DNA from: Hydractinia symbiolongicarpus
Lineage: Eukaryota > Cnidaria > Hydrozoa > Anthoathecata > Hydractiniidae
DNA length: 64,000 nucleotides
NCBI RefSeq assembly: GCF_029227915.1
Contig: NC_079881.1
Coordinates: 26,761,501 to 26,825,500 of the forward strand
Direction of reading: 5' to 3'
The notes under the pieces were generated by a model. That model was not told the origin of the DNA. It made no database searches and saw nothing but the letters and a program-made list of their open reading frames with translations. The position numbers and the translations under genes are program-made. Below are positions 1 through 10,351 of the stretch, one piece after another; position 1 is the first letter of the stretch; every line of letters begins with the position of its first letter.

Positions 1-50
1 TCGCGGGTTTTCTTTTGCCGGCGATTAAACTTCTTTTATTCAGCGTCTCA

Positions 51-72
51 TCAAAAATGAAAACATTTTTGA
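51..72 (+). repeat. 9-bp perfect dyad with 4-nt loop (representative copy)
   Basis: TCAAAAATG, four A residues, then CATTTTTGA form a perfect inverted repeat. One such site lies near residue 51 of every monomer. Types A3, A8, A9, B2, B3 and B7 carry changes that shorten or mismatch it. Short dyad symmetries able to extrude hairpins are known from several centromeric satellites; a role here is inference. Confidence 0.8.
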
Positions 73-166
73 AAACTACAAGTCTTATGCGTTTTAGTGG
101 TGAAAAAGTAATTTAAAAAATCGTTATGGAAATGAGTTTACTTACAGGGCTTTTTCTTTGTATACA

Positions 167-180
167 TTCGACTATACGGG
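167..180 (+). other. TTCG-N6-CGGG, CENP-B-box-like (representative copy)
   Basis: TTCG-ACTATA-CGGG lies in the tail of monomer A1. The mammalian CENP-B box core is TTCG-N4-A-N2-CGGG. Here the A at -3 from CGGG is kept but the spacer is one base short. TTCG-type tails occur in A1, A2, A5, B1, B2, B5, B6, B10, D1, D2 and D5, while other monomers have TTTTG or CTTTG at the site. Binding by any CENP-B-like protein is unproven and the match may be chance. Confidence 0.35.
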
Positions 181-202
181 CCAAGCCTGGGATTTCAGGA
201 AA

Positions 203-405
203 TCGCGGGTTTTCGTTTGCCGGCGATTAAACCTCTTTCATTAAGCGTCTCATCAAAAATGAAAACATTTTTGAAAACTACAAGTCTCATGCGTTTTAGT
301 GGTGAAAAAAAAAATAAAAAAATCGTTCGGGAAATGAGTTTACGCCCTGGGTACTTTCTTTGTATACATTCGACTACACGGGCCAAGCCCTGGATTTAGG
401 GGAAA
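203..405 (+). repeat. Monomer A2
   Basis: Markers are CCTCTTTCATTAAGCG, a long A-run interrupted by one T in place of AATAATTT, CGCCCTGGG, ACTACACGGG and GGATTTAGGGG. It holds an intact 9-bp dyad. Variants of this type are the commonest partner of A3 throughout C, D and E. Confidence 0.88.
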
Positions 406-608
406 TCGCTGGTTTTCGTTTGCCGGCGATTAAACCTCTTTCATCAAGCGTCTCATCAAAAATGAAAACAATTTTGAAAACTACATGTCTCATGCGTTTT
501 AGTGGTGAAAAAATAATTTAAAAAATTGTTCGGGAAATGAGTTTACTCCCTGGGTACTTTCTTTGTATACTTTTGACTATACGGGCCGAGTCAGGGATTT
601 ACGGGAAA
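406..608 (+). repeat. Monomer A3
   Basis: It starts TCGCTGG and has AAAACAATTTTG in place of AAAACATTTTTG, which shortens the perfect dyad. It ends with a TTTTGACTATACGGG tail and CCGAGTC. This copy has ACATGTCTC in place of ACAAGTCTC, shared with 2312, 52450, 58742 and 60568. Confidence 0.88.
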
Positions 609-811
609 TCGCGGGTTTTCGTTTGCCGGCGATTAAACTTCTTTTAATCAGCGTCCGATCAAAAATGATAACATTTTTGAAAACTACAAGTCTCATGCAT
701 TTTAGTGGTGAAAAAATAATATAAAAAATCGTTCGGGAAATGAGTTTACTCCCTGGGTACTTTCTCTGTATACTTTTGACTATACGGGCCAAGCCCGGGA
801 TTTACGGGAAA
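609..811 (+). repeat. Monomer A4
   Basis: Markers are GCGTCCGATC in place of GCGTCTCATC, AATAATATAAAA, and TTCTCTGTATAC in place of TTCTTTGTATAC. This copy has ATGATAAC where most have ATGAAAAC, a change shared with the copy at 42480. In D the same type carries CATGCAATTTAGCGGTGG. Confidence 0.88.
785..797 (+). repeat. GC-rich 5-bp hairpin in monomer tail (representative copy)
   Basis: CGGGC-CAA-GCCCG forms a perfect short inverted repeat in tails of the CCAAGCCC type. In CCGAGTCC and CCAAGCCT tails one pair becomes G/T, so it is not conserved across all types. Confidence 0.5.
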
Positions 812-1014
812 TCGCGGGTTTTCGTTTGCCGGCGATTAAACTTCTTTTATTCAGTGTCTTATCAAAAATAAAAATATTTTTGAAAACTACAAGTCTCATG
901 CGTTTTAGTGGTAAAAAGATAATTTAAAAAATCGTTTTGGAAATGAGTTTGCTCACAGGGTACTTTCTTTGTATACATTCGACTATACGTGCCAAGCCCG
1001 GGATATACGGGAAA
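812..1014 (+). repeat. Monomer A5
   Basis: Markers are CAGTGTC, AAATATTTTTG at the dyad, a GATAATTT tract, CGTTTTGG and GCTCACAGGG. The tail is TTCG type. In A and B contexts the next monomer is the ACCACTTTC type; in C, D and E it is A8. Confidence 0.88.
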
Positions 1015-1217
1015 TCGCGGGTTTTCGTTTGCCGGCGATTAAACCACTTTCATTAAGCGTCTCATCAAAAATGAAAACATTTCTGAAAACTACAAGTCTC
1101 ATGCGTTTTAGTGGTGAAATAATAATTTAAAAAATCGCTTGGGAAATGAGTTTACTCCCTGGGTACTTTCTTTGTATACTTTTGACTATACGGGCCGGGT
1201 CGGGGATTTACGGGAAG
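1015..1217 (+). repeat. Monomer A6 (family-B-like)
   Basis: Markers are ACCACTTTCATT and CATTTCTG, which puts one mismatch in the dyad stem, then GAAATAATAATTT. The tail carries the canonical G-quadruplex motif. At 2841 the same position has a different tail (CATCCTGGG, TATACC), so this slot is itself recombinant. Confidence 0.85.
1192..1214 (+). other. Canonical G-quadruplex motif
   Basis: The tail of A6 reads as G3-N2-G3-N2-G4-N6-G3 and is followed by another G3 at 1222, so it meets the usual G3+N1-7 rule. It arises from GGGCCGGGTCGGGG, where most monomers have GGGCCAAGCCCGGG or GGGCCGAGTCCGGG. Ordinary monomers only reach G3-N8-G3-N6-G3-N7-G3, just outside the rule. Confidence 0.7.
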
Positions 1218-1420
1218 ACGCGGGTTTTCGTTTGCCGGCGATTAAACTTCTTTTATACAGCGTCTCATCAAAAATAAAAACATTTTTAAAAACTACAAGT
1301 CTCATGGGCTTTAGTGGTGAAATAATAATTTAAAAAATCGTTCGGGAAATGAGTTTACATCCTGGGTACTTTCTTTGTATACCTTTGACTATACGGACCA
1401 AGTCCGGGATTTACGGGAAA
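1218..1420 (+). repeat. Monomer A7 (family-B-like)
   Basis: It starts ACGCGGG in place of TCGCGGG. It has TATACAGCG, AAATAAAAACATTTTTAAAAAC, ATGGGCTTTAG, CATCCTGGG and GTATACCTTTG. These are markers of B9 and the Y block, so it appears to have entered family A from family B. Confidence 0.85.
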
Positions 1421-1623
1421 TCGCTGGTTTTCGTTTACGGGCGATTAAACCTCTTTCATTAAGCGTCTCAATAAAAATGAAAACATTTTTGAAAACTACA
1501 AGTCTCATTCGTTCTAGTGGTGCAGAAATAATTTGAAAAATCGTTCGGGAAATCAGTTTACTCCTTGGGTACTTTCTTTATATACATTCAACTATACGGG
1601 CCAAGCCTGGGATTTACGGGAAA
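1421..1623 (+). repeat. Monomer A8
   Basis: Markers are TCGCTGG, GTCTCAATAAAAATG (breaks the left arm of the dyad), TCATTCGTTCTAGTGG, GCAGAAATAATTTG, AAATCAGTTTACTCCTTGGG and TATATACATTCAAC. This is the most divergent monomer type of the cassette. Most other copies have TTTACCGGCG, where this one has TTTACGGGCG. Confidence 0.88.
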
Positions 1624-1826
1624 TCGCGGGTTTTCGTTTGCCGGCGATTAAACTTCTTTTATTCAGCGTCTCATCAAAAATGAAAACAAGTTTGAAGACT
1701 ACAAGTCTCATGCGTTTTAGTGGTGAAAAAATAATTTAAAAAATCGTTCGGGAAATGAGTTTACTCCCTGTGTACTTTCTTTGTATACTTTTGACTATAC
1801 GGGCCAAGCCCGGGATTTACGGGAAA
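1624..1826 (+). repeat. Monomer A9
   Basis: Markers are AAAACAAGTTTGAAGAC at the dyad and CTCCCTGTGTAC. It is present in families A and late E (44-53 kb) and at 28010. It is absent from the D 12-monomer unit and from the 6-monomer E units, where A8 joins A1 directly. Confidence 0.87.
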
Positions 1827-3043
1827 TCGCGGGTTTTCTTTTGCCGGCGATTAAACTTCTTTTATTCAGCGTCTCATCAAAAATGAAAACATTTTTGAAA
1901 ACTACAAGTCTTATGCGTTTTAGTGGTGAAAAAGTAATTTAAAAAATCGTTATGGAAATGAGTTTACTTACAGGGCTTTTTCTTTGTATACATTCGACTA
2001 TACGGGCCAAGCCTGGGATTTCAGGAAATCGCGGGTTTTCGTTTGCCGGCGATTAAACCTCTTTCATTAAGCGTCTCATCAAAAATGAAAACATTTTTGA
2101 AAACTACAAGTCTCATGCGTTTTAGTGGTGAAAAAAAAAATAAAAAAATCGTTCGGGAAATGAGTTTACGCCCTGGGTACTTTCTTTGTATACATTCGAC
2201 TACACGGGCCAAGCCCTGGATTTAGGGGAAATCGCTGGTTTTCGTTTGCCGGCGATTAAACCTCTTTCATCAAGCGTCTCATCAAAAATGAAAACAATTT
2301 TGAAAACTACATGTCTCATGCGTTTTAGTGGTGAAAAAATAATTTAAAAAATCGTTCGGGAAATGAGTTTACTCCCTGGGTACTTTCTTTGTATACTTTT
2401 GACTATACGGGCCGAGTCCGGGATTTACGGGAAATCGCGGGTTTTCGTTTGCCGGCGATTAAACTTCTTTTAGTCAGCGTCCGATCAAAAATGAAAACAT
2501 TTTTGAAAACTACAAGTCTCATGCATTTTAGTGGCGAAAAAATAATATAAAAAATCGTTCGGGAAATGAGTTTACTCCCTGGGTACTTTCTCTGTATACT
2601 TTTGACTATACGGGCCAAGCCCGGGAATTACGGGAAATCGCGGGTTTTCGTTTGCCGGCGATTAAACTTCTTTTATTCAGTGTCTCATCAAAAATGAAAA
2701 TATTTTTGAAAACTACAAGTCTCATGCGTTTTAGTGGTAAAAAGATAATTTAAAAAATCGTTTTGGAAATGAGTTTGCTCACAGGGTACTTTCTTTGTAT
2801 ACATTCGACTATACGGGCCAAGCCCGGGATATACGGGAAATCGCGGGTTTTCGTTTGCCGGCGATTAAACCACTTTCATTAAGCGTCTCATCAAAAATGA
2901 AAACATTTCTGAAAACTACAAGTCTCATGCGTTTTAGTGGTGAAAAAATAATTTAAAAAATCGTTCGGGAAATGAGTTTACATCCTGGGTACTTTCTTTG
3001 GATACCTTTGACTATACGGGCCGAGTCCGGGATTTACGGGAAA
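1827..3043. repeat. Family A HOR, copy 2, partial (A1-A6)
   Basis: Monomers start at 1827, 2029, 2232, 2435, 2638 and 2841 and match A1-A6 of copy 1 at an offset of 1826. A6 ends with a family-B tail (CATCCTGGG, GTATACC after a G change), and A7-A9 are missing. This is the junction from family A to family B. Confidence 0.9.
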
Positions 3044-5073
3044 TCGCAGATTTTCGTTTGTCGGCGATTAAACTTCTTTTATTCAGCGTCTCATCAAAAA
3101 TGGAAACATTTTTGAAAACTACAAGTCTTATGCGTTTTTGTGGTGAAAAAATAATTTAAAAAATCGTTCTGGAAATGAGTTTACTCACAGGGTGCTTTCT
3201 TTGTATACATTCGACTATACGGGCCAAGCCCGGGATTTACGGGAAATCGCGGGTTTTCGTTTGCCGGCGATTAAACCTCTTTCATTAAGCGTCTCATCAA
3301 AAATGAAAACATTTTTGAAAACTACAAGTCTCATGCGTTTTAGTGGTGAAAAAAAAATTTAAAAAATCGTTTTGGAAATGAGTTTGCTCACAGGGTACTT
3401 TCTTTGTATACATTCGACTATACGGGCCAAGCCCGGGATATACGGGAAATCGCGGGTTTTCGTTTGCCGGCGATTAAACCACTTTCATTAAGCGTCTCAT
3501 CAAAAATGAAAACATTTCTGAAAACTACAAGTCTCATGCGTTTTAGTGGTAAAAAGATAATTTAAAAAATCGTTTTGGAAATGAGTTTGCTCACAGGGTA
3601 CTTTCTTTGTATACATTCGACTATACGGGCCAAGCCCGGGATATACGGGAAATCGCGGGTTTTCGTTTGCCGGCGATTAAACCACTTTCATTAAGCGTCT
3701 CATCAAAAATGAAAACATTTCTGAAAACTACAAGTCTCATGCGTTTTAGTGGTGAAAAAATAATTTAAAAAATCGTTCGGGAAATGAGTTTACTCCCTGG
3801 GTACTTTCTTTGTATACTTTTGACTATACGGGCCGAATCCGGGATTTACGGGAAATCTCGGGTTTTCGTTTGCCGGCGATTAAACTACTTTTATTCAGCG
3901 TCTCATCAAAAATGAAAACATTTTTAAAAACTACAAGTCTCATGGGCTTTAGTGGTGAAATAATAATTTAAAAAATCGTTTGGGAAATGAGTTTACTCCC
4001 TGGGTACTTTCTTTGTATACTTTTGACTATACGGGCCGGGTCGGGGATTTACGGGAAGACGCGGGTTTTCGTTTGCCGGCGATTAAACTTCTTTTATACA
4101 GCGTCTCATCAAAAATAAAAACATTTTTAAAAACTACAAGTCTCATGGGCTTTAGTGGTGAAATAATAATTTAAAAAATCGTTCGGGAAATGAGTTTACA
4201 CCCTGGGTACTTTCTTTGTATACCTTTGACTATACGGGCCGAGTCCGGGATTTACGGGAAATCGCAGGTTTTCGTTTGTCGGCGATTAAACTTCTTTTAT
4301 TCAGCGTCTCATTAAAAATGGAAACATTTCTGAAAACTACAAGTCTTATGCGTTTTTGTGGTGAAAAATTAATTTAAAAAATCGTTCTGGAAATGAGTTT
4401 ACTCACAGGGTGCTTTCTTTGTATACATTCGACTATACGGGCCAAGCCCGGGATATACGGGAAATCGCGGGTTTTCGTTTGCCGGCGATTAAACCTCTTT
4501 CATTAAGCGTCTCATCAAAAATGAAAACATTTTTAAAAACTACAAGTCTCATGCGTTTTAGTGGTGAAAAAAAAATTTAAAAAATCGTTTTGGAAATGAG
4601 TTTCCTCACAGGGTACTTTCTTTGTATACATTCGACTATACGGGCCAAGCCCGGGATATACGGGAAATCGCGGGTTTTCGTTTGCCAGCGATTAAACCAC
4701 TTTCATTAAGCGTCTCATCAAAAATGAAAACATTTCTGAAAACTACAAGTCCCATGCGTTTTAGTGGTGAAAAAATAATTTAAAAAATCGTTCGGGAAAT
4801 GAGTTTACTCCCTGGGTACTTTCTTTGTATACTTTTGACTATACGGGCCGAGTCCGGGATTTACGGGAAATCTCGGGTTTTCGTTTGCCGGCGATTAAAC
4901 TTCTTTTATTCAGCGTCTCATCAAAAATGAAAACATTTTTAAAAACTGCAAGTCTCATGGGCTTTAGTGGTGAAATAATAATTTAAAAAATCGTTCGGGA
5001 AATGAGTTTACATCCTGGGTACTTTCTATGTATACCTTTGACTATACGGGCCGAGTCCGGGATTTACGGGAAA
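3044..5073. repeat. Family B, leading irregular block of 10 monomers
   Basis: This is a mixture of B types: TCGCAGATT/TTTGTCGG with ATGGAAAC and TTTTTGTGG, the ACCACTTTC type in several neighbouring copies, and TATACAGCG with ATGGGC. A near copy, with one monomer added and local substitutions, occupies 61.4-63.7 kb, and another related copy lies at 54.2-57.0 kb. Confidence 0.8.
4033..4055 (+). other. Canonical G-quadruplex motif
   Basis: Same motif and tail type as at 1192, followed by ACGCGGG of the next monomer. Confidence 0.7.
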
Positions 5074-7103
5074 TCGCAGGTTTTCGTTTGTCGGCGATTA
5101 AACTTCTTTTATTCAGCGTCTCATCAAAAATGGAAACATTTTTGAAAACTACAAGTCTTATGCGTTTTAGTGGTGAAAAAAAAATTTAAAAAATCGTTTT
5201 GGAAATGAGTTTGCTCACAGGGTACTTTCTTTGTATACATTCGACTATACGGGCCAAGCCCGGGATATACGGGAAATCTCGGGTTTTCGTTTGCCGGCGA
5301 TTAAACCACTTTCATTAAGCGTCTCATCAAAAATGAAAACATTTCTGAAAACTACAAGTCTCATGCGTTTTAGTGGTAAAAAGATAATTTAAAAAATCGT
5401 TTTGGAAATGAGTTTGCTCACAGGGTACTTTCTTTGTATACATTCGACTATACGGGCCAAGCCCGGGATATACGGGAAATCGCGGGTTTTCGTTTGCCGG
5501 CGATTAAACCACTTTCATTAAGCGTCTCATCAAAAATGAAAACATTTCTGAAAACTACAAGTCTCATGCGTTTTAGTGGTGAAAAAACAATTTAAAAAAT
5601 CGTTCGGGAAATGAGTTTACTCCCTGGGTACTTTCTTTGTATACTTTTGACTATACGGGCCGAATCCGGGATTTACGGGAAACCTCGGGTTTTCGTTTGC
5701 CGGCGATTAAACTTCTTTTATTCAGCGTCTCATCAAAAATGAAAACATTTTTAAAAACTACAAGTCTCATGGGCTTTAGTGGTGAAATAATAATTTAAAA
5801 AATCGTTTGTGAAATGAGTTTACTCCCTGGGTACTTTCTTTGTATACCTTTGACTATACGGGCCGAGTCCGGGATTTATGGGAAATCGCAGGTTTTCGTT
5901 TGTCGGCGATTAAACTTCTTTTATTCAGCGTCTCATCAAAAATGGAAACATTTTTGAAAACGACAAGTCTTATGCGTTTTTGTGGTGAAAAATTAATTTA
6001 AAAAATCGTTCTGGAAATGAGTTTACTCACAGGGTGCTTTCTTTGTATACATTCGACTATACGGGCCAAGCCCGGGATATACGGGAAATCGCGGGTTTTC
6101 GTTTGCCGGCGATTAAACCTCTTTCATTAAGCGTCTCATCAAAAATGAAAACATTTTTAAAAACTACAAGTCTCATGCGTTTTAGTGGTGAAAAAAAAAT
6201 TTAAAAAATCGTTTTGGAAATGAGTTTGCTCACAGGGTACTTTCTTTGTATACATTCGACTATACGGGCCAAGCCCGGGATATACGGGAAATCGCGGGTT
6301 TTCGTTTGCCAGCAATTAAACCACTTTCATTAAGCGTCTCATCAAAAATGAAAACATTTCTGAAAACTACAAGTCCCATGCGTTTTAGTGGTGAAAAAAT
6401 AATTTAAAAAATCGTTCGGGAAATGAGTTTACTCCCTGGGTACTTTCTTTGTATACTTTTGACTATACGGGCCGAGTCCGGGATTTACGGGAAATCTCGG
6501 GTTTTCGTTTGCCGGCGATTAAACTTCTTTTATTCAGCGTCTCATCAAAAATGAAAACGTTTTTAAAAACTACAAGTCTCATGGGCTTTAGTGGTGAAAT
6601 AATAATTTAAAAAATCGTTTGGGAAATGAGTTTACTCCCTGGGTACTTTCTTTGTATACTTTTGACTATACGGGCCGGGTCCGGGATTTACGCGAAGACG
6701 CGGGTTTTCGTTTGCCGGCGATTAAACTTCTTTTATACAGCGTCTCATCAAAAATAAAAACATTTTTAAAAACTACAAGTCCCATGGGCTTTAGTGGTGA
6801 AATAATAATTTAAAAAATCGTTCGGGAAATGAGTTTACACCCTGGATACTTTCTTGGTATACCTTTGACTATACGGGCCGAGTCCGGGATTTACGGGAAA
6901 TCGCAGGTTTTCGTTTGTCGGCGATTAAACTTCTTTTATTCAACGTCTCATCAAAAATGGAACCATTTTTGAAAACTACAAGTCTTATGCGTTTTTGTGG
7001 TGAAAAAATAATTTAAAAAATCGTTCTGGAAATGAGTTTACTCACAGGGTGCTTTCTTTGTATACATTCGACTATACGGGCTAAGCCCGGGATTTACGGG
7101 AAA
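5074..7103. repeat. Family B 10-monomer HOR, copy 1
   Basis: Monomers start at 5074, 5277, 5480 and so on to 6901. Singletons shared with copies 2 and 3 are GAAAAAACAATTT (5581), CGTTTGTGAAATG (5805), CCAGCAATTAAAC (6309), AAAACGTTTTTAAAAAC (6555) and CAACGTCTC with ATGGAACC (6941). They lie 3248 bp before the next copy, i.e. 10 monomers plus the 6-monomer Y block. The first monomer is a chimera with a TTTGTCGG head and a B1 tail. Confidence 0.92.
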
Positions 7104-8321
7104 TCGCGGGTTTTCGTTTGCCGGCGATTAAACCTCTTTCATTAAGCGTCTCATCAAAAATAAAAACATTTTTAAAAACTACAAGTCTTATGGGCTTTAG
7201 TGGTGAAATAATAATTTAAAAAATCGTTCGGGAAATGAGTTTACACCCTGGTTACTTTCTTTGTATACCTTTGACTATACGGGCCGGGTCGGGGATTTAC
7301 GGGAAGACGCGGGTTTTCGTTTGCCGGCAATTAAACTTCTTTTATACAGCGTCTCATCAAAAATGAAAACATTTTTAAAAACTACAAGTCTCATGGGCTT
7401 TAGTGGTGAAATAATAATTTAAAAAATCGTTTGGGAAATGAATTTACTCCCTGGGTACTTTCTTTGTATACTTTTGACTATACGGGCCGGGTCGGGGATT
7501 TACGGGAAGACGCGGGTTTTCGTTTGCCGGCGATTAAACTTCTTTTATACAGCGTCTCATCAAAAATAAAAACATTTTTAAAAACTACAAGTCTCGTGGG
7601 CTTTAGTGGTGAAATAATAATTTAAAAAATCGTTCTGGAAATGAGTTTACACCCTGGTTACTTTCTTTGTATACCTTTGACTATACGGGCCGGGTCGGGG
7701 ATTTATGGGAAGACGCGGGTTTTCGTTTGCCGGCGATTAAACTTCTTTTATACAGCGTCTCATCAAAAATAAAAACATTTTTAAAAACTACAAGTCTCAT
7801 GGGCTTTAGTGGTGAAATAATAATTTAAAAAATCGTTCGGGAAATGAGTTTACACCCTGGGTACTTTCTTTGTATACCTTTGACTATACGGGCCGAGTCC
7901 GGGATTTACGGGAAATCGCAGGTTTTCGTTTGTCGGCGATTAAACTTCTTTTATTCAGCGTCTCATCAAAAATGGAAACATTTTTGAAAACTACAAGTCT
8001 TATGCGTTTTTGTGGTGAAATAATAATTTAAAAAATCGTTCGGGAAATGAGTTTACATCCTGGGTACTTTCTATGTATACCTTTGACTATACGGGCCGAG
8101 TCCGGGATTTACGGGAAATCGCAGGTTTTCGTTTGTCGGCGATTAAACTTCTTTTATTCAGCGTCTCATCAAAAATGGAAACATTTTTGAAAACTACAAG
8201 TCTTATGCGTTTTTGTGGTGAAATAATAATTTAAAAAATCGTTCTGGAAATGAGTTTACTCACAGGGTGCTTTCTTTGTATACATTCGACTATACGGGCC
8301 AAGCCCGGCATTTACAGGAAA
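7104..8321. repeat. Block Y, 6 monomers
   Basis: Six monomers rich in TATACAGCG, ATGGGC and CACCCTGGTTAC types interrupt the 10-monomer periodicity. The first four (7104-7915) recur at 12382-13193 with an offset of exactly 5278 bp (26 monomers). Shared singletons include GGGCTAAGCCC, CCGGCAATTAAAC and CTCGTGGGC. Confidence 0.9.
7281..7709 (+). other. Cluster of three G-quadruplex motifs
   Basis: Motifs begin at 7281, 7484 and 7687, in three consecutive monomers of block Y. The third has ATTTAT in the last loop. The perfect 203-bp spacing puts them in the same place on successive monomers. Confidence 0.7.
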
Positions 8322-10351
8322 TCGCGGGTTTTCGTTTGCCGGCGATTAAACCTCTTTCATTAAGCGTCTCATCAAAAATGAAAACATTTTTGAAAACTAC
8401 AAGTCTCATGCGTTTTAGTGGTGAAAAAAAAATTTAAAAAATCGTTTTGGAAATGAGTTTGCTCACAGGGTACTTTCTTTGTATACATTCGACTATACGG
8501 GCCAAGCCCGGGATATACGGGAAATCTCGGGTTTTCGTTTGCCGGCGATTAAACCACTTTCATTAAGCGTCTCATCAAAAATGAAAACATTTCTGAAAAC
8601 TACAAGTCTCATGCGTTTTAGTGGTAAAAAGATAATTTAAAAAATCGTTTTGGAAATGAGTTTGCTCACAGGGTACTTTCTTTGTATACATTCGACTATA
8701 CGGGCCAAGCCCGGGATATACGGGAAATCGCGGGTTTTCGTTTGCCGGCGATTAAACCACTTTCATTAAGCGTCTCATCAAAAATGAAAACATTTCTGAA
8801 AACTACAAGTCTCATGCGTTTTAGTGGTGAAAAAACAATTTAAAAAATCGTTCGGGAAATGAGTTTACTCCCTGGGTACTTTCTTTGTATACCTTTGACT
8901 ATACGGGCCGAGTCCGGGATTTATGGGAAATCGCAGGTTTTCGTTTGTCGGCGATTAAACTTCTTTTATTCAGCGTCTCATCAAAAATGAAAACATTTTT
9001 AAAAACTACAAGTCTCATGGGCTTTAGTGGTGAAATAATAATTTAAAAAATCGTTTGTGAAATGAGTTTACTCCCTGGGTACTTTCTTTGTATACCTTTG
9101 ACTATACGGGCCGAGTCCGGGATTTATGGGAAATCGCAGGTTTTCGTTTGTCGGCGATTAAACTTCTTTTATTCAGCGTCTCATCAAAAATGGAAACATT
9201 TTTGAAAACGACAAGTCTTATGCGTTTTTGTGGTGAAAAATTAATTTAAAAAATCGTTCTGGAAATGAGTTTACTCACAGGGTGCTTTCTTTGTATACAT
9301 TCGACTATACGGGCCAAGCCCGGGATATACGGGAAATCGCGGGTTTTCGTTTGCCGGCGATTAAACCTCTTTCATTAAGCGTCTCATCAAAAATGAAAAC
9401 ATTTTTAAAAACTACAAGTCTCATGCGTTTTAGTGGTGAAAAAAAAATTTAAAAAATCGTTTTGGAAATGAGTTTGCTCACAGGGTACTTTCTTTGTATA
9501 CATTCGACTATACGGGCCAAGCCCGGGATATACGGGAAATCGCGGGTTTTCGTTTGCCAGCAATTAAACCACTTTCATTAAGCGTCTCATCAAAAATGAA
9601 AACATTTCTGAAAACTACAAGTCCCATGCGTTTTAGTGGTGAAAAAATAATTTAAAAAATCGTTCGGGAAATGAGTTTACTCCCTGGGTACTTTCTTTGT
9701 ATACTTTTGACTATACGGGCCGAGTCCGGGATTTACGGGAAATCTCGGGTTTTCGTTTGCCGGCGATTAAACTTCTTTTATTCAGCGTCTCATCAAAAAT
9801 GAAAACGTTTTTAAAAACTACAAGTCTCATGGGCTTTAGTGGTGAAATAATAATTTAAAAAATCGTTTGGGAAATGAGTTTACTCCCTGGGTACTTTCTT
9901 TGTATACTTTTGACTATACGGGCCGGGTCCGGGATTTACGCGAAGACGCGGGTTTTCGTTTGCCGGCGATTATACTTCTTTTATACAGCGTCTCATCAAA
10001 AATAAAAACATTTTTAAAAACTACAAGTCCCATGGGCTTTAGTGGTGAAATAATAATTTAAAAAATCGTTCGGGAAATGAGTTTACACCCTGGATACTTT
10101 CTTGGTATACCTTTGACTATACGGGCCGAGTCCGGGATTTACGGGAAATCGCAGGTTTTCGTTTGTCGGCGATTAAACTTCTTTTATTCAACGTCTCATC
10201 AAAAATGGAACCATTTTTGAAAACTACAAGTCTTATGCGTTTTTGTGGTGAAAAAATAATTTAAAAAATCGTTCTGGAAATGAGTTTACTCACAGGGTGC
10301 TTTCTTTGTATACATTCGACTATACGGGCCAAGCCCGGGATTTACAGGAAA
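8322..10351. repeat. Family B 10-monomer HOR, copy 2
   Basis: Monomers B1-B10 start at 8322, 8525, 8728, 8931, 9134, 9337, 9540, 9743, 9946 and 10149. B1 and B6 are CCTCTTTC types with a continuous A-run; B2, B3 and B7 are ACCACTTTC types; B4 and B8 carry ATGGGC; B5 and B10 have TTTGTCGG, ATGGAA and TTTTTGTGG; B9 has TATACAGCG. The offset to copy 3 is exactly 2030 bp. TATACTTC at about 9971 is private to this copy. Confidence 0.93.

Larger units (their letters stand above)
1..202 (+). repeat. Monomer A1
   Basis: Markers are TTTTCTTTTGCC in the head (CGTTTGCC elsewhere), CTTATGCG, GAAAAAGTAATTT, CGTTATGG, CTTACAGGGC and TTTTTC before GTATAC, with a TTCG-type tail. It is 202 bp because of the missing base near 191. 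The same shortened form returns only near 2018 and 60275, linking those three copies. Confidence 0.9.
1..1826. repeat. Family A HOR, 9 monomers, copy 1
   Basis: Nine distinguishable monomers (A1-A9) precede a return of A1 at 1827. The unit is 1826 bp because A1 lacks one base (GATTTCAGG in place of GATTTACGGG near 191). Further copies or part copies start at 1827, 51762 (phase A9), 53589, 58055 and 59882. A6 and A7 carry family-B markers (ACCACTTTC, TATACAGCG, ATGGGC). The other seven follow the order found in families C, D and E, so A looks like a 7-monomer unit with a B-derived pair inserted between A5 and A8. Confidence 0.93.

Noticed and set aside
103-125. Poly(A) signals or A-rich retroposon tails in the AATAATTTAAAAAA tract
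   Set aside because: The tract occurs at the same place in every monomer and is part of the satellite. No element boundary lies next to it.
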